Positions 1 to 6,804 of a DNA stretch of 15,179 bases are shown here, piece after piece. The stretch is from a bacterium (GTDB lineage: Bacteria; RBG-13-66-14). The notes beneath the pieces were generated by a model, which saw only the letters and a list, made by a program, of their open reading frames with translations, was not told the DNA's origin and searched no databases. Numbering within the stretch: position 1 is the first letter of the stretch; each line of letters starts with the position of its first letter. The stretch lies in the NCBI GenBank assembly GCA_026398675.1, contig JAPLSK010000117.1:1-15179 (forward strand), written 5' to 3'. Position numbers and translations under genes: made by a program.

Positions 1-2
1 CC

Positions 3-1265
3 GGCGAGGGCGCCCCGCCCCAGGGACCGCCCGTTCTCATGACCCAGGGGGCGGCGGCGGAGCTCCGCGATTCGGGCGTCGGCTCGCCCCGGGTCATCTT
101 CGATTCCCCCGTGGACGGCGCCCTGGTGCGGGAGTCGGTACCCGTGGGCGCGGCGGCTTACGACGCCGACGGCACCGTGCGCCAGGTGGAGTTCTACCTC
201 GACGACCGGGTGCTCGGGGTGGACGGCTACGCCCCCTACGACGCCCTTAACGGCGGCTGGAACCCCGTCTCCGGCGACGCGGCTGTTCCCGACGGACACC
301 ACCTCCTCTACGCCCTGGCGGTGGACAACCGCAACCGGGTCGGCTCCGACGCGCTGGTGGTCGAGGTGCGTTCGGGGTCGGGACCGGCGCTCTGCCTGGA
401 CACCTCCCGCCCGGCCTACGTCCTGGCCAGCCGCGAGCTCACCGGAGCTTTCGGCCTGGTGAACCGGGGCGACGCCGAGGTCCGCCTGACCCAGCTCCGG
501 GTGGTGTGGAACCGCCGGGGTCTTTTGTTATCCGGGGTGGAGTACGAGGGCGTGAGCTGTTTCAGCGACGCGCAAGGGGTGGAGACGGGAGAGTTGGTCC
601 CGTTGAAGGAGACTCTCGTCCTGCCGCCGGGCGCGAGCGGCGAGTTGGTTTTCCAGTTCATTCCCGGACCGGGCGCCAACAGCCCGAGGTTGGACGGCGC
701 GAGGCTGGCCGTGCTGGCCGCCGACGCCGTGGGGCGGCGGTGGGGGATGAGCTGTTATCTGACCCCGGCCTCCTTCGCGCTCGACCGGCTCCTGGTGCAG
801 GGCTCGGCCTATCTGGACCGCTGGATGGACTACTACCGCCTGGCGCGACTGGTCGTGGGCGACGCCCTCTACTCGGACGAAAGGTATTCAATCATCACCT
901 TTCCAATCTCCTACGACGGCCTGGTTTGGCTCCTGACGGCCGATCGAGATCGGACCAAGGGTCAGGAGGCTGTGCTGGGTCGGGACTTCCTGGGCCGTCT
1001 AAGGACCGACAACCGGACCCACGTTTACCTCCTCTACGACGACACCGCCACCCCGCCGATGTGGGTGCGCGACAATTTTCTCAAGAGCCGCTACGTGGCG
1101 CTAACCGACAACCCTCGGGCCGACCGCCTGCGCGTCTGGCTGAACACGGCCGAGCCGGGCGAAATTTTCTTCTACGGCAACCACTCCGCCGGGGTCTCCG
1201 ACAACGCGGACTGCATGTACATGTTGGGTTTCGGCGGGCTTTTCGCCCCGGGCACGGGCGAATAA
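3..1265 (+). CDS. Secreted or surface protein with Ig-like domain, 5' end outside the window
   Basis: The frame is open to the left edge. The first ATG (39) has no ribosome binding site and no signal peptide behind it, so the true start probably lies upstream and this is the C-terminal part of a longer protein. Counted from that ATG, residues about 18-110 read as a bacterial Ig-like beta-sandwich: SPVDGALV, then an alternating hydrophobic pattern with VEFYLDD, ending in HHLLYALAVDNRNRVGSDALVVEV. Residues about 115-245 look like a second beta-rich module, and the rest (250-408) is unrecognised. The Ig-like part resembles the first module of the M23 lipoprotein at 6805. Such domains act as spacers or adhesion modules in exported proteins; the specific role is unknown. 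A second gene follows after 14 bases, so the two are probably one transcript. Confidence 0.7.
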   Translation, partial: GEGAPPQGPPVLMTQGAAAELRDSGVGSPRVIFDSPVDGALVRESVPVGAAAYDADGTVRQVEFYLDDRVLGVDGYAPYDALNGGWNPVSGDAAVPDGHHLLYALAVDNRNRVGSDALVVEVRSGSGPALCLDTSRPAYVLASRELTGAFGLVNRGDAEVRLTQLRVVWNRRGLLLSGVEYEGVSCFSDAQGVETGELVPLKETLVLPPGASGELVFQFIPGPGANSPRLDGARLAVLAADAVGRRWGMSCYLTPASFALDRLLVQGSAYLDRWMDYYRLARLVVGDALYSDERYSIITFPISYDGLVWLLTADRDRTKGQEAVLGRDFLGRLRTDNRTHVYLLYDDTATPPMWVRDNFLKSRYVALTDNPRADRLRVWLNTAEPGEIFFYGNHSAGVSDNADCMYMLGFGGLFAPGTGE

Positions 1266-1279
1266 AGAAAGGAATACCC

Positions 1280-1594
1280 ATGCGCGGATGGATTCCGGTC
1301 CTCTTGGTGCTGGCGGTGGTCGTCTCGGCCGAGGGGACGGGAGAGCCGGCCTCGGACTACGCCACGGCGATTCCGGTGACCACCATTGACGAGGAATATG
1401 CCTACGTCGCCGTCCAGCCCTGCCCGGAGTGCGGCGGGGTCTTTGCGGTGACGGAGCAGTCGTTGCAATTCGACGACGCGGGCACGCCCTTCGACATCCT
1501 CCAAGCGGAGTGCCAGAGCTGCGGCGCGACGCGGGATTTCTACTTCGACGTCTCGGCGCTGCCGTGGTTTTCCGGCGAGTGGGACGAGGAATAG
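1280..1594 (+). CDS. Small secreted protein with two CxxC pairs (zinc-ribbon-like)
   Basis: A 104-residue protein. The ATG at 1280 is preceded by the purine-rich AGAAAGGAA (1266-1274), a plausible ribosome binding site. Residues 1-18 form a signal peptide (W4, then a run of L and V, ending VVVSAEG), so export is likely. Two CxxC pairs, C48-C51 in CPECGG and C78-C81 in CQSCGA, are spaced like the knuckles of a zinc ribbon or rubredoxin-like fold. An aromatic and acidic tail (FYFDV...WFSGEWDEE) follows. No family is recognised. An exported zinc ribbon is unusual because such folds are mostly cytoplasmic, and the cysteines could instead form disulfides. It lies directly after the Ig-like gene in an apparent operon. 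The larger open frame reading into it from 506 is a shadow of the upstream gene. Confidence 0.75.
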   Translation: MRGWIPVLLVLAVVVSAEGTGEPASDYATAIPVTTIDEEYAYVAVQPCPECGGVFAVTEQSLQFDDAGTPFDILQAECQSCGATRDFYFDVSALPWFSGEWDEE

Positions 1595-1614
1595 GCCGGA
1601 CCCGCACATTTTTG

Positions 1615-1664
1615 CCCCTCGCCCCCATCCCGGTCGGCGCGCCGCTCCCCAAGGGGGCGAGGGG
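1615..1664. repeat. GC-rich inverted repeat between convergent genes
   Basis: Two perfect 12-bp arms, CCCCTCGCCCCC (1615-1626) and GGGGGCGAGGGG (1653-1664), enclose 26 bases. It begins 20 bases after the stop of the secreted CxxC gene and could stop transcription from either side, though no T tract follows. It opens the repeat block that fills 1595-1941, where no gene is visible. Confidence 0.6.
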
Positions 1665-1667
1665 GGT

Positions 1668-1698
1668 AAATGTAGGGCGGGGATTTTAATCCCCGCCG
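1668..1698. repeat. AAATGTAGGG palindromic repeat, copy 1
   Basis: Begins AAATGTAGG and contains two perfect 10-bp arms, GGCGGGGATT and AATCCCCGCC, separated by TT. Essentially the same 31-base unit recurs at 1861-1891 (one change) and 4593-4623 (identical), always outside genes. It is a REP-like dispersed repeat; no associated transposase is in the window. Confidence 0.85.
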
Positions 1699-1719
1699 TT
1701 TTTACGTTTCCAACCCCGA

Positions 1720-1753
1720 CCCTCACCCTAGCCCTCTCCCACGGGGAGAGGGG
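1720..1753. repeat. CCCTCACCC...GGGGAGAGGG hairpin repeat, copy 1
   Basis: CCCTCACCCTAGCC leads into the hairpin arms CCCTCTCCC (1732-1740) and GGGAGAGGG (1744-1752), with a 3-base loop. Related copies lie at 4538-4572 and, diverged, at 4641-4687. In every case one lies within about 130 bases of an AAATGTAGGG palindrome, so the two elements may travel or be arranged together as a composite. Confidence 0.75.
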
Positions 1754-1777
1754 ACATGCGGGCGACCGTGGACGGTT

Positions 1778-1835
1778 GCCCCTACGGATTGGCTCTGCGG
1801 TTTGCGGCCGTAGGGGCGGGTCTCCTGACCCGCCC
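1778..1835. repeat. Two adjoining hairpins of the GTAGGGGC type
   Basis: GCCCCTACGG (1778-1787) pairs with CCGTAGGGGC (1808-1817). The second arm runs into another stem, GGGCGGGT (1814-1821) with ACCCGCCC (1828-1835). It sits inside the same intergenic repeat block and contains no gene. Confidence 0.65.
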
Positions 1836-1860
1836 GCTCGTTTATTTACCGCCAAACGCC

Positions 1861-1891
1861 AAATGTAGGGCTGGGATTTTAATCCCCGCCG
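1861..1891. repeat. AAATGTAGGG palindromic repeat, copy 2
   Basis: Matches copy 1 except for CTGGGATT in place of CGGGGATT, which breaks one base pair of the stem. It lies 50 bases downstream of the polA stop codon (minus strand). Confidence 0.8.
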
Positions 1892-1909
1892 CTTTACCCC
1901 ACACCCCAA

Positions 1910-1932
1910 CCCGCCCCCCAAAGGGGGGCGGG
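1910..1932. repeat. GC-rich hairpin just downstream of polA
   Basis: Arms CCCGCCCCCC (1910-1919) and GGGGGGCGGG (1923-1932) around a 3-base loop, ten bases beyond the minus-strand polA stop. It may act as transcript-end structure for polA, but no T tract is present on that strand. Confidence 0.5.
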
Positions 1933-1941
1933 GGATACCCC

Positions 1942-2610
1942 TCAAAGGGCCGCGAGCCAATTCCGCCCGCTCCCAACCTCGACCGCCAGCGGCACCTGCA
2001 AATTGATCAGCCCCTCGCAGGCGTTTTCCATCGCCTCCCGCAGCATCCCGCCCACGCGCTCCTTCTCCCCTTCGGGGCACTCGACGAGTAGCTCGTCGTG
2101 GATTTGCAGGAGCAGCCGCGCCCCGCAGTCGCACTCATTCAAGAGCTTCTCGGCGCGGATCATGGCCAGCTTGCAGATGTCGGCGGCGGTGCCCTGGAGC
2201 GGCGCGTTGAGGGCGGCGCGCTCGGCGGCCTCCCGGACCGGTCGGTTGGGCGAGTTCAACTCGCCGAAGGGGCGCCGGCGGCCGAAAAGAGTCACCGTGT
2301 ACCCCAGTTCCCGCGCCCGCTCCAATCCCGAGTCCATCCACGCCCGCACCGCCGGGTATTTCGCGAAGTAGCCGTCTATGAACGCCTTGGCCTCGGCCCG
2401 GCCGATGCCCAAGTCCGACGCCAGGCCGTACACCCCCTTGCCGTAGATGAGCGAGTAGTTGACCACCTTGGCGGCGTTGCGCTGGTCCTGGCTCACGTCG
2501 TTTTTCTCGACGCCGTAGAGGACGGCGGCGGTGGCGGCGTGAACGTCGTCCCCGGCGCGGAACGCATCGAGCAGCCGCACCTCGCCCGAGATGTGGGCCA
2601 GCAGGCGCAA
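1942..2610 (-). CDS. polA: DNA polymerase I, C-terminal fragment (palm and fingers)
   Basis: The readable downstream half. The frame is open from about 2785, but the first usable start is a TTG at 2610 inside motif A (codon L of IELR), so this is not an independent gene. It carries the fingers helix O (R, K and Y of RNAAKVVNY, with the Tyr codon at 2455-2457) and the catalytic HDE of motif C. It has no ribosome binding site of its own. The Tyr occupies the position that is Phe762 in E. coli Pol I and Phe667 in Taq. Confidence 0.7.
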   Translation of the reverse strand: MRLLAHISGEVRLLDAFRAGDDVHAATAAVLYGVEKNDVSQDQRNAAKVVNYSLIYGKGVYGLASDLGIGRAEAKAFIDGYFAKYPAVRAWMDSGLERARELGYTVTLFGRRRPFGELNSPNRPVREAAERAALNAPLQGTAADICKLAMIRAEKLLNECDCGARLLLQIHDELLVECPEGEKERVGGMLREAMENACEGLINLQVPLAVEVGSGRNWLAAL

Positions 2611-4432
2611 TTCGATCTGCGAGTAGTCCGCGGAGACCAGGACGCACCCCGCGGGGGCGACGAAGGCCTTGCGAATCCTGCGCCCCAGCTCCGGGCGGAG
2701 GGGGAGGGTCTGCAGATTCGGGTCGCTGGAGGAGAGCCGCCCGGTGGCCCCGGACGCGTGGTGCAGAGTCGTGGGCCTCCTCCCCGAGACCGGAGAAGCC
2801 GGTTTTCGTGCGTCGGCCGCCGGGCAGCTTCAGCTCGCCGAAGAGCACCTCGCCGGTCTGCTTGGTGGAGGCCACGTTGAAGGGGTGGCCGGCCAGCTCG
2901 TAAGCCCGTTTTTCCAACTCCCCCATTCGGGCGTGCAGCTCGGTGGAGAGCTCCCCGAGCGCCGAGGAGTCCAAGAGAAGCCCCCGCTCCTCCACCGCGG
3001 CGATGACCGGCAGGAGCGGCAGCTCGATTTGCCTGTAAACGCGCTCCAGGTCCAATTCCTTGATTTTCTCCGCCAGGACGGGTTGGAGTTCGAGGGCGGC
3101 GGCGGCCCGGCCGGCCAGACCCTTCAATTCCGAGCCTCCGTCAACGAGCAGGTCGCCCTGGGCGGGTTGCGCCCCCTCACCGGCGGGCCTTTTTCCGAGG
3201 TGCGCCTGGCAGAGCGCGGCCAGGCCCCGCGGGAGACGGTCAGCTTCCAGGAGCCACCCGGCGAGCATCAGATCCTCGGGGCGGGAAATCCGCCGGGCGA
3301 GGGGCTTCAGGTCGTAGCCGACCGTGGAGATGTTCGCATCGGCGAGAAGCTCGGCCAGCCAGGGGGGCGGATCGCCGTCGCAGGCCAGACCGTAGCCCGT
3401 TCCCGGCTCGGCGGCCAGGCCCAGGGCCTGGATTCGATAGCGCCGCGCCGGCCCGCCCTCGACCTCCAGGGCGATACCCAACCGCCCGCTCCGGCGGATT
3501 TTCTCGACGAACTCGTCCGGAGGGCCGGTCGAGATGACCTCCAGACGGGCCTCCGTCCGCTCCACGAGCCCCAGGTCCCGGATGATCCCCGCGAAACGCA
3601 GGTTTTGGAGCATTTCCAGCGCCCCGGGTTTCGCCGGGGAAATCATCAGCTCGTCCAGGGGCGGGACCGGCGCGTCCTCGGCCAGGCCGACCATTCTCCA
3701 GGTCAGCCGCGCGTCCTCGGCGCCCTTTGTCAAATTCTCGCCCAGCTTGCCCGGAAGGTCGGCGGCGTGGGCGAGAACCCCCTCCAGGTCGGTGTAATCG
3801 GCTAAAAGTTTGGCCGCCGTCTTCGGCCCCACGCCGAACACGCCGGGCAGGTTGTCCGTGGAATCGCCGGCCAACGCCAAAAGGTCGCGCATCCGCTCGG
3901 GACCGACGCCGTATCGCTCCCGGACGTAGCCCGCGTCGCGCAGGCTCTCCTCCCCTTTTCGGCCGTGGGCGATGTGAACGACCCGCGGGCCGATGAGCTG
4001 CATCAGGTCCTTGTCGTGGGTGAAGATGAGCACGTCGTAGCCCGCTTCGAGGCCATTTTTCGTCAGCGCGGCGATGGCGTCGTCGGCCTCGTAGCCGGGC
4101 GTCTCCACCATGGGCCAGCCCAGGAGAGGGAAGAGTCTGCGCAGGAGGTCGGCCTGGGGCGGGAGTTCGGGCGGCGCGGGCGGGCGGTTGGCCTTGTACG
4201 CGGGAAAAATTTCATCGCGGAAGGTGGGACCGGGTGCGTCGAGGACGAAGGCGACCCGGACCGGACGGTGCCGCTCCAGGAGGCCCAGGAAGAGGCGGAC
4301 GGAGCCGTAGAGGGCGGCCACGTTCGTACCGTCCCGCGCCGTCAGCGGCGTCTTGATCGAGTGGAATACGCGGAAGAGGAGGGAGTAGCCGTCCACCAGG
4401 AGTAGACGGGGCCTGGCCGAGCCGTCGGGCAT
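2135..4432 (-). CDS. polA: DNA polymerase I, N-terminal fragment (5' nuclease, dead exonuclease domain, start of thumb)
   Basis: The readable upstream half of the broken gene. Homology to Pol I ends near 2797. From there to the stop at 2135 the frame gives a proline- and arginine-rich tail that is the shifted reading of the palm and fingers, not real protein. If translated, the useful part would be a free 5'-3' flap exonuclease, which some bacteria do encode as a separate protein. The start is weakly supported by AAGGGGAAACTCC ahead of the ATG. A 275-base repeat-filled gap separates it from the lipoprotein gene upstream, so it may have its own promoter, though none is obvious. Confidence 0.75.
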   Translation of the reverse strand: MPDGSARPRLLLVDGYSLLFRVFHSIKTPLTARDGTNVAALYGSVRLFLGLLERHRPVRVAFVLDAPGPTFRDEIFPAYKANRPPAPPELPPQADLLRRLFPLLGWPMVETPGYEADDAIAALTKNGLEAGYDVLIFTHDKDLMQLIGPRVVHIAHGRKGEESLRDAGYVRERYGVGPERMRDLLALAGDSTDNLPGVFGVGPKTAAKLLADYTDLEGVLAHAADLPGKLGENLTKGAEDARLTWRMVGLAEDAPVPPLDELMISPAKPGALEMLQNLRFAGIIRDLGLVERTEARLEVISTGPPDEFVEKIRRSGRLGIALEVEGGPARRYRIQALGLAAEPGTGYGLACDGDPPPWLAELLADANISTVGYDLKPLARRISRPEDLMLAGWLLEADRLPRGLAALCQAHLGKRPAGEGAQPAQGDLLVDGGSELKGLAGRAAAALELQPVLAEKIKELDLERVYRQIELPLLPVIAAVEERGLLLDSSALGELSTELHARMGELEKRAYELAGHPFNVASTKQTGEVLFGELKLPGGRRTKTGFSGLGEEAHDSAPRVRGHRAALLQRPESADPPPPPGAGAQDSQGLRRPRGVRPGLRGLLADRIAPAGPHLGRGAAARCVPRRGRRSRRHRRRPLRRREKRREPGPAQRRQGGQLLAHLRQGGVRPGVGLGHRPGRGQGVHRRLLREIPGGAGVDGLGIGAGAGTGVHGDSFRPPAPLRRVELAQPTGPGGRRARRPQRAAPGHRRRHLQAGHDPRREALE
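2778..2800 (-). other. Deletion and frame-change junction in polA
   Basis: On the coding strand the text CTTCTCCGGTCTCGGGGAGG joins KTGFS in one frame to SGRRP in the next. Everything on both sides aligns by eye to Pol I. Only the stretch equivalent to E. coli residues between STS(EEVLEEL) and (PKT)GRVHT is absent. The sequence alone cannot separate a real deletion from a consensus error. Confidence 0.75.
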
Positions 4433-4504
4433 GGAGTTTCCCCTTTTTGCCAGGATTATAGCAGCAATCCGGGCCGGGAGAGGGCCGGTCGCGATGACGC
4501 GGGG

Positions 4505-4528
4505 GCGGGTGTCCGCACCCGCTTTTTT
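4505..4528 (+). terminator. Hairpin followed by six T (plus-strand orientation)
   Basis: Arms GCGGGTG (4505-4511) and CACCCGC (4516-4522) with a 4-base loop and TTTTTT (4523-4528) have the form of an intrinsic terminator reading rightwards. No plus-strand gene ends before it, because both neighbours are on the minus strand. It is therefore more likely part of the repeat block than a working terminator. Confidence 0.35.
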
Positions 4529-4537
4529 CTAAGGCAG

Positions 4538-4572
4538 CCCTCACCCTTAATCCCTCTCCCATAGGGAGAGGG
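4538..4572. repeat. CCCTCACCC...GGGAGAGGG hairpin repeat, copy 2
   Basis: CCCTCACCCTTAAT precedes the arms CCCTCTCCC and GGGAGAGGG. It matches the unit at 1720-1753 and lies in the 275-base gene-free gap between polA and the lipoprotein gene. Confidence 0.75.
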
Positions 4573-4592
4573 AAGCCGTTTCGCTGTGTGCT

Positions 4593-4623
4593 AAATGTAG
4601 GGCGGGGATTTTAATCCCCGCCG
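4593..4623. repeat. AAATGTAGGG palindromic repeat, copy 3
   Basis: Identical to copy 1 over all 31 bases, including both 10-bp arms. The perfect identity across nearly 3 kb suggests recent spread or conversion. Confidence 0.85.
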
Positions 4624-4640
4624 CGTTTTTTCTATAGTAG

Positions 4641-4687
4641 CCCTCACCCCTAACCCCGTGCCTCGCAGACCTCCCCCGGGGAGAGGG
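4641..4687. repeat. CCCTCACCC...GGGGAGAGGG repeat, diverged copy 3
   Basis: Begins CCCTCACCCCTAACCCC and ends CGGGGAGAGGG, but the centre is lengthened by about 12 bases compared with copies 1 and 2, so the stem is weaker. Confidence 0.55.
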
Positions 4688-4707
4688 ATGCGGCTTCACC
4701 ACGCCGG

Positions 4708-4959
4708 TCAATCGCCGCTGGTTTCCTCCTCGGCGGCCGCGGCCTCCGCGGCTTCCTTGGCGGCCTGGGCCTCGGCCAATTCCTTTTCCTTGGCCTCGAG
4801 CTGGGCCTTGAGGTCCGCGTTCTCACCCTCGGCGGTATCCACCCGCTCGGTGGCTACCTCCTTCTCCGCTTTGGCCGCATCGTAATCGCCGAGCTCCTTC
4901 TCCGACGTGCCGCAGGCCGTCAAGAGCAGACCCGGAATAAGTAGGAGAAACCACCGCAT
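4708..4959 (-). CDS. Small coiled-coil lipoprotein
   Basis: An 83-residue protein. The ATG at 4959 follows a strong AAGGAGG. A short signal peptide ends in the lipobox LTAC, with the lipidated cysteine at residue 16. The mature part is almost all A, E, K and L in heptad-like order (EGENADLKAQLEAKEKELA), a predicted alpha-helical coiled coil. This is the build of small Lpp-like or YajI-like outer-membrane lipoproteins, but no family is recognised, and there is no C-terminal lysine of the kind that tethers Lpp to peptidoglycan (it ends EEETSGD). It follows the DUF3108-like gene after 27 bases and is the last gene of the series before a repeat-rich gap. Confidence 0.78.
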   Translation of the reverse strand: MRWFLLLIPGLLLTACGTSEKELGDYDAAKAEKEVATERVDTAEGENADLKAQLEAKEKELAEAQAAKEAAEAAAAEEETSGD

Positions 4960-4986
4960 ACTTCGCCTCCTTGCGAATGGTGAACG

Positions 4987-5718
4987 TCAGCCCTGGATGA
5001 ACTCCTCGAGCTCGCACCGTACCTCGCCGAACCAGGTCAGGCCGGTGATTTTCACGGGAATCTTGTATTCGTCGGCGCTGACCCAGATGTAAACCTGACC
5101 GCGCTGGCGGAAGATGCCGGTTTCTTCATCCAGGAGGGGCTGGACGAGGTAGCATTCGAAGGTGCCGGCCGGGACGGTGACGGTTTCCTTCCGGATGACC
5201 TTGACCTGGACGGTCTCGTTCCGGGTGGCGTCGGCGTAGGGGAAGGAAAGCGCGCCACCGATACGGATGTCCTGGGCGCGGACGTGATAGAAGGCGGCCA
5301 GGGCGTCGCAACCGCTGGCGACGACCCCGTCGAGCACGTCGCCCTCCCGGGTGATGGTGTGGTCTTCCTGGTCGTAGTAGAGAGTCTCGTCGGCCGTGTA
5401 GTCACCCTCGACGAGGTGCTTCTCGTAGCGCCGCGTGCCGAGGTTGCTCACGTCGAAGAGGCTCTCGATGTCGTCCTTGACGTAGAAGAAGTCGCTGAAG
5501 GCGGTGCTAGAGCGCAGCTCCATGACGAGCTTCAGGCACAGGTGCCCCTCGTAGGTGACCTGCTTGACCACCTTCATGACGCAGATGCCGGCCTTGGTGT
5601 CGCCGTAGGAGACGCTGTAGATGAGCTTCTCGCCGGGGCCGAAGGGTAGCTCGTCCGTGCCGGCGAGGGCGGGGAGAGTGAGGGTGGCGACGACGGCTGC
5701 AATGCAGAGCATTTTCAT
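4987..5718 (-). CDS. Secreted DUF3108-like protein
   Basis: A 243-residue protein. The N-terminus is a signal peptide (MKMLCIAAVV..., cleaved near ALAG). The mature start LPFGPGEKLIYSVSYGDTKAGICVMKV, the SSTAFSDFFYVKDDIESLFD stretch, and the later YEKHLVEGDY, YYDQEDHTI and PAGTFECYLVQP segments are the familiar pattern of the DUF3108 family. Those are periplasmic beta-rich proteins of unknown function, and the length fits. Its ATG overlaps the stop of the glycosyltransferase gene as ATGA (5718-5715), so translation is probably coupled. The family is inferred from memory of its pattern. A role in envelope or lipid handling is suggested only by the neighbours. Confidence 0.75.
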   Translation of the reverse strand: MKMLCIAAVVATLTLPALAGTDELPFGPGEKLIYSVSYGDTKAGICVMKVVKQVTYEGHLCLKLVMELRSSTAFSDFFYVKDDIESLFDVSNLGTRRYEKHLVEGDYTADETLYYDQEDHTITREGDVLDGVVASGCDALAAFYHVRAQDIRIGGALSFPYADATRNETVQVKVIRKETVTVPAGTFECYLVQPLLDEETGIFRQRGQVYIWVSADEYKIPVKITGLTWFGEVRCELEEFIQG

Positions 5719-6758
5719 GGAGAACCCTTTCGCGTCGGTCGGCGGTTCTCCGGCCTTGGGAAAGAGGGCGAAGGAGTTGGCTCAGTATAGCGGTAATCGG
5801 GCCGGGTTTCCAGGCCAATCGCGGCCTCGAGCACGGAGCGGGGTTGGATGGCGTCCAGGTCGCCTTCGGGTCCTGGTGGCGTGATAATCCGCGCCCGGGG
5901 GTTCAGCGGGCGCCAGCGGGCTGGGTTGATCGTGGGTTTTCGGTTGAAGAGGGCGACCTGGGGAACGCCGAGGGCCGCCGCCAGGTGCATCGGACCGGTG
6001 CCGGAGGAGACGAAGAGGGCCGCGCCCGCGATGAGCGCCGCCAGGCGGTCCAGGTCGGTCAGTCCGGCCAGACTGGCGCACGGACCGTTTAGACCGACGA
6101 CGACGCCCTCCGCCGCGATTCTCTCCCTCTCTACCCCGGAGACCATGACGCCGTACCCCTTTTCGATGAGCATTCGCGCCAGCTCGCGGTAGTGCCCTGG
6201 GGGCCACTCGGTGGCCGAGCCGCCGCTGCCGGGGTGCAGGACTGCGTATTTTCCAAAAATTCCCAGGTTTTTCAAGAAAATTCCGATTTCAGCAACGGCC
6301 GTGGGCAAAGGCTCCAGACGCGGTGGCTCGATGCGATTTACCCGTATCCCCAGAGGTCGGAGGAGGGCCAGGGCGAGCGCCGCCTCGTGGGCCCCGGAGC
6401 GCCTCCGGCTGATAAACAGCGGCCGGTTGTATGCGAAGCCCCAGAGCCGCCGGGCGTAGCCGATTCTCACCGGCACCCGCGCCGCCCAGGCCGCCAGGGG
6501 AATCCTGCCTCCAGGGCTCGCCACGATGACCACCCGCGGTCCGTAGTCCCGGAGAAGCGCCACGGTCCCGGAAAAACCGCCGGGGTCGGGGAGAACCTGG
6601 AACCCCGCTCTTTCAAAGGCCCATTCGCCCCGCTCGCCGGCCAGGACGGCGACCTCGGCTTCGGGAAAACTCGCCCGGAGGGCCGCCGCCGCGGGGAGGG
6701 TGACCAGGGCGTCGCCCAGGGCGTCGTGTCGGACCAGGAGTATCCGCTCTTTATTCAC
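5715..6758 (-). CDS. Glycosyltransferase family 9 (heptosyltransferase-like)
   Basis: A 347-residue protein beginning with GTG. The N-terminal Rossmann half starts ILLVRHDALGDALVTLPA, carrying the Asp that acts as base in WaaC/WaaF-type enzymes. The C-terminal half has VLHPGSGGSATEWPPGHY and FVSSGTGPMHLAAALGVPQVALF, the donor-binding GPMHLAAALG signature of GT9. These enzymes transfer heptose or related sugars from a nucleotide sugar to lipopolysaccharide core on the cytoplasmic face of the inner membrane. The exact sugar cannot be read from sequence. The Asp usually found before the GP of the last motif is replaced (SSGTGP). The final 30 residues are proline- and arginine-rich and look disordered. 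It follows the M23 gene after 46 bases and overlaps the next gene by 4. Confidence 0.88.
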   Translation of the reverse strand: MNKERILLVRHDALGDALVTLPAAAALRASFPEAEVAVLAGERGEWAFERAGFQVLPDPGGFSGTVALLRDYGPRVVIVASPGGRIPLAAWAARVPVRIGYARRLWGFAYNRPLFISRRRSGAHEAALALALLRPLGIRVNRIEPPRLEPLPTAVAEIGIFLKNLGIFGKYAVLHPGSGGSATEWPPGHYRELARMLIEKGYGVMVSGVERERIAAEGVVVGLNGPCASLAGLTDLDRLAALIAGAALFVSSGTGPMHLAAALGVPQVALFNRKPTINPARWRPLNPRARIITPPGPEGDLDAIQPRSVLEAAIGLETRPDYRYTEPTPSPSFPRPENRRPTRKGSP

Positions 6759-6804
6759 GTCAATAATGAAAGGGGGTTCCCTTTCAAGCGCCGGGGCCGG
6801 ACGC

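Larger units (their letters stand above)
1942..4432 (-). pseudogene. polA: DNA polymerase I, broken by internal deletion and frame change
   Basis: Family-A repair polymerase. The ATG at 4432 opens the 5'-nuclease domain: D14, D65, Y79-K80, E115/D117/D118, D140/D142 and the helix-hairpin-helix around GDSTDNLPGVFGVGPK (189-204) are all present. A 3'-5' exonuclease-like domain (about 300-475) follows but lacks its acidic residues: ALE stands where DxE is expected, and the second and third motifs are also lost. The polymerase domain reads normally up to KTGFS (about residue 545, near 2797). It then resumes in another frame at SGRRPTTLHHASGATGRLSS. Against E. coli Pol I this skips roughly 45 residues of the thumb region. 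Beyond the junction motif A (SADYSQIELR), motif B (RNAAKVVNYSLIYG) and motif C (QIHDELL) are intact, ending GSGRNWLAAL. As written, no full-length polymerase can be made. An assembly fault and a true deletion are both possible. Confidence 0.88.

Noticed and set aside
506..1279. Extension of the secreted CxxC gene upstream to 506
   Set aside because: The region overlaps the Ig-like gene in another frame and would bury the signal peptide. The ATG at 1280 has its own ribosome binding site.
1172..2134. A 320-codon minus-strand open frame across the repeat block
   Set aside because: It runs through intergenic repeats and antisense to two plus-strand genes, has an arginine-rich composition and overlaps the end of polA in another frame.
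2669..3805. A 378-codon plus-strand open frame opposite polA
   Set aside because: It is antisense to the 5' nuclease and exonuclease-like parts of polA, which are supported by motifs. It has no ribosome binding site or recognisable family.
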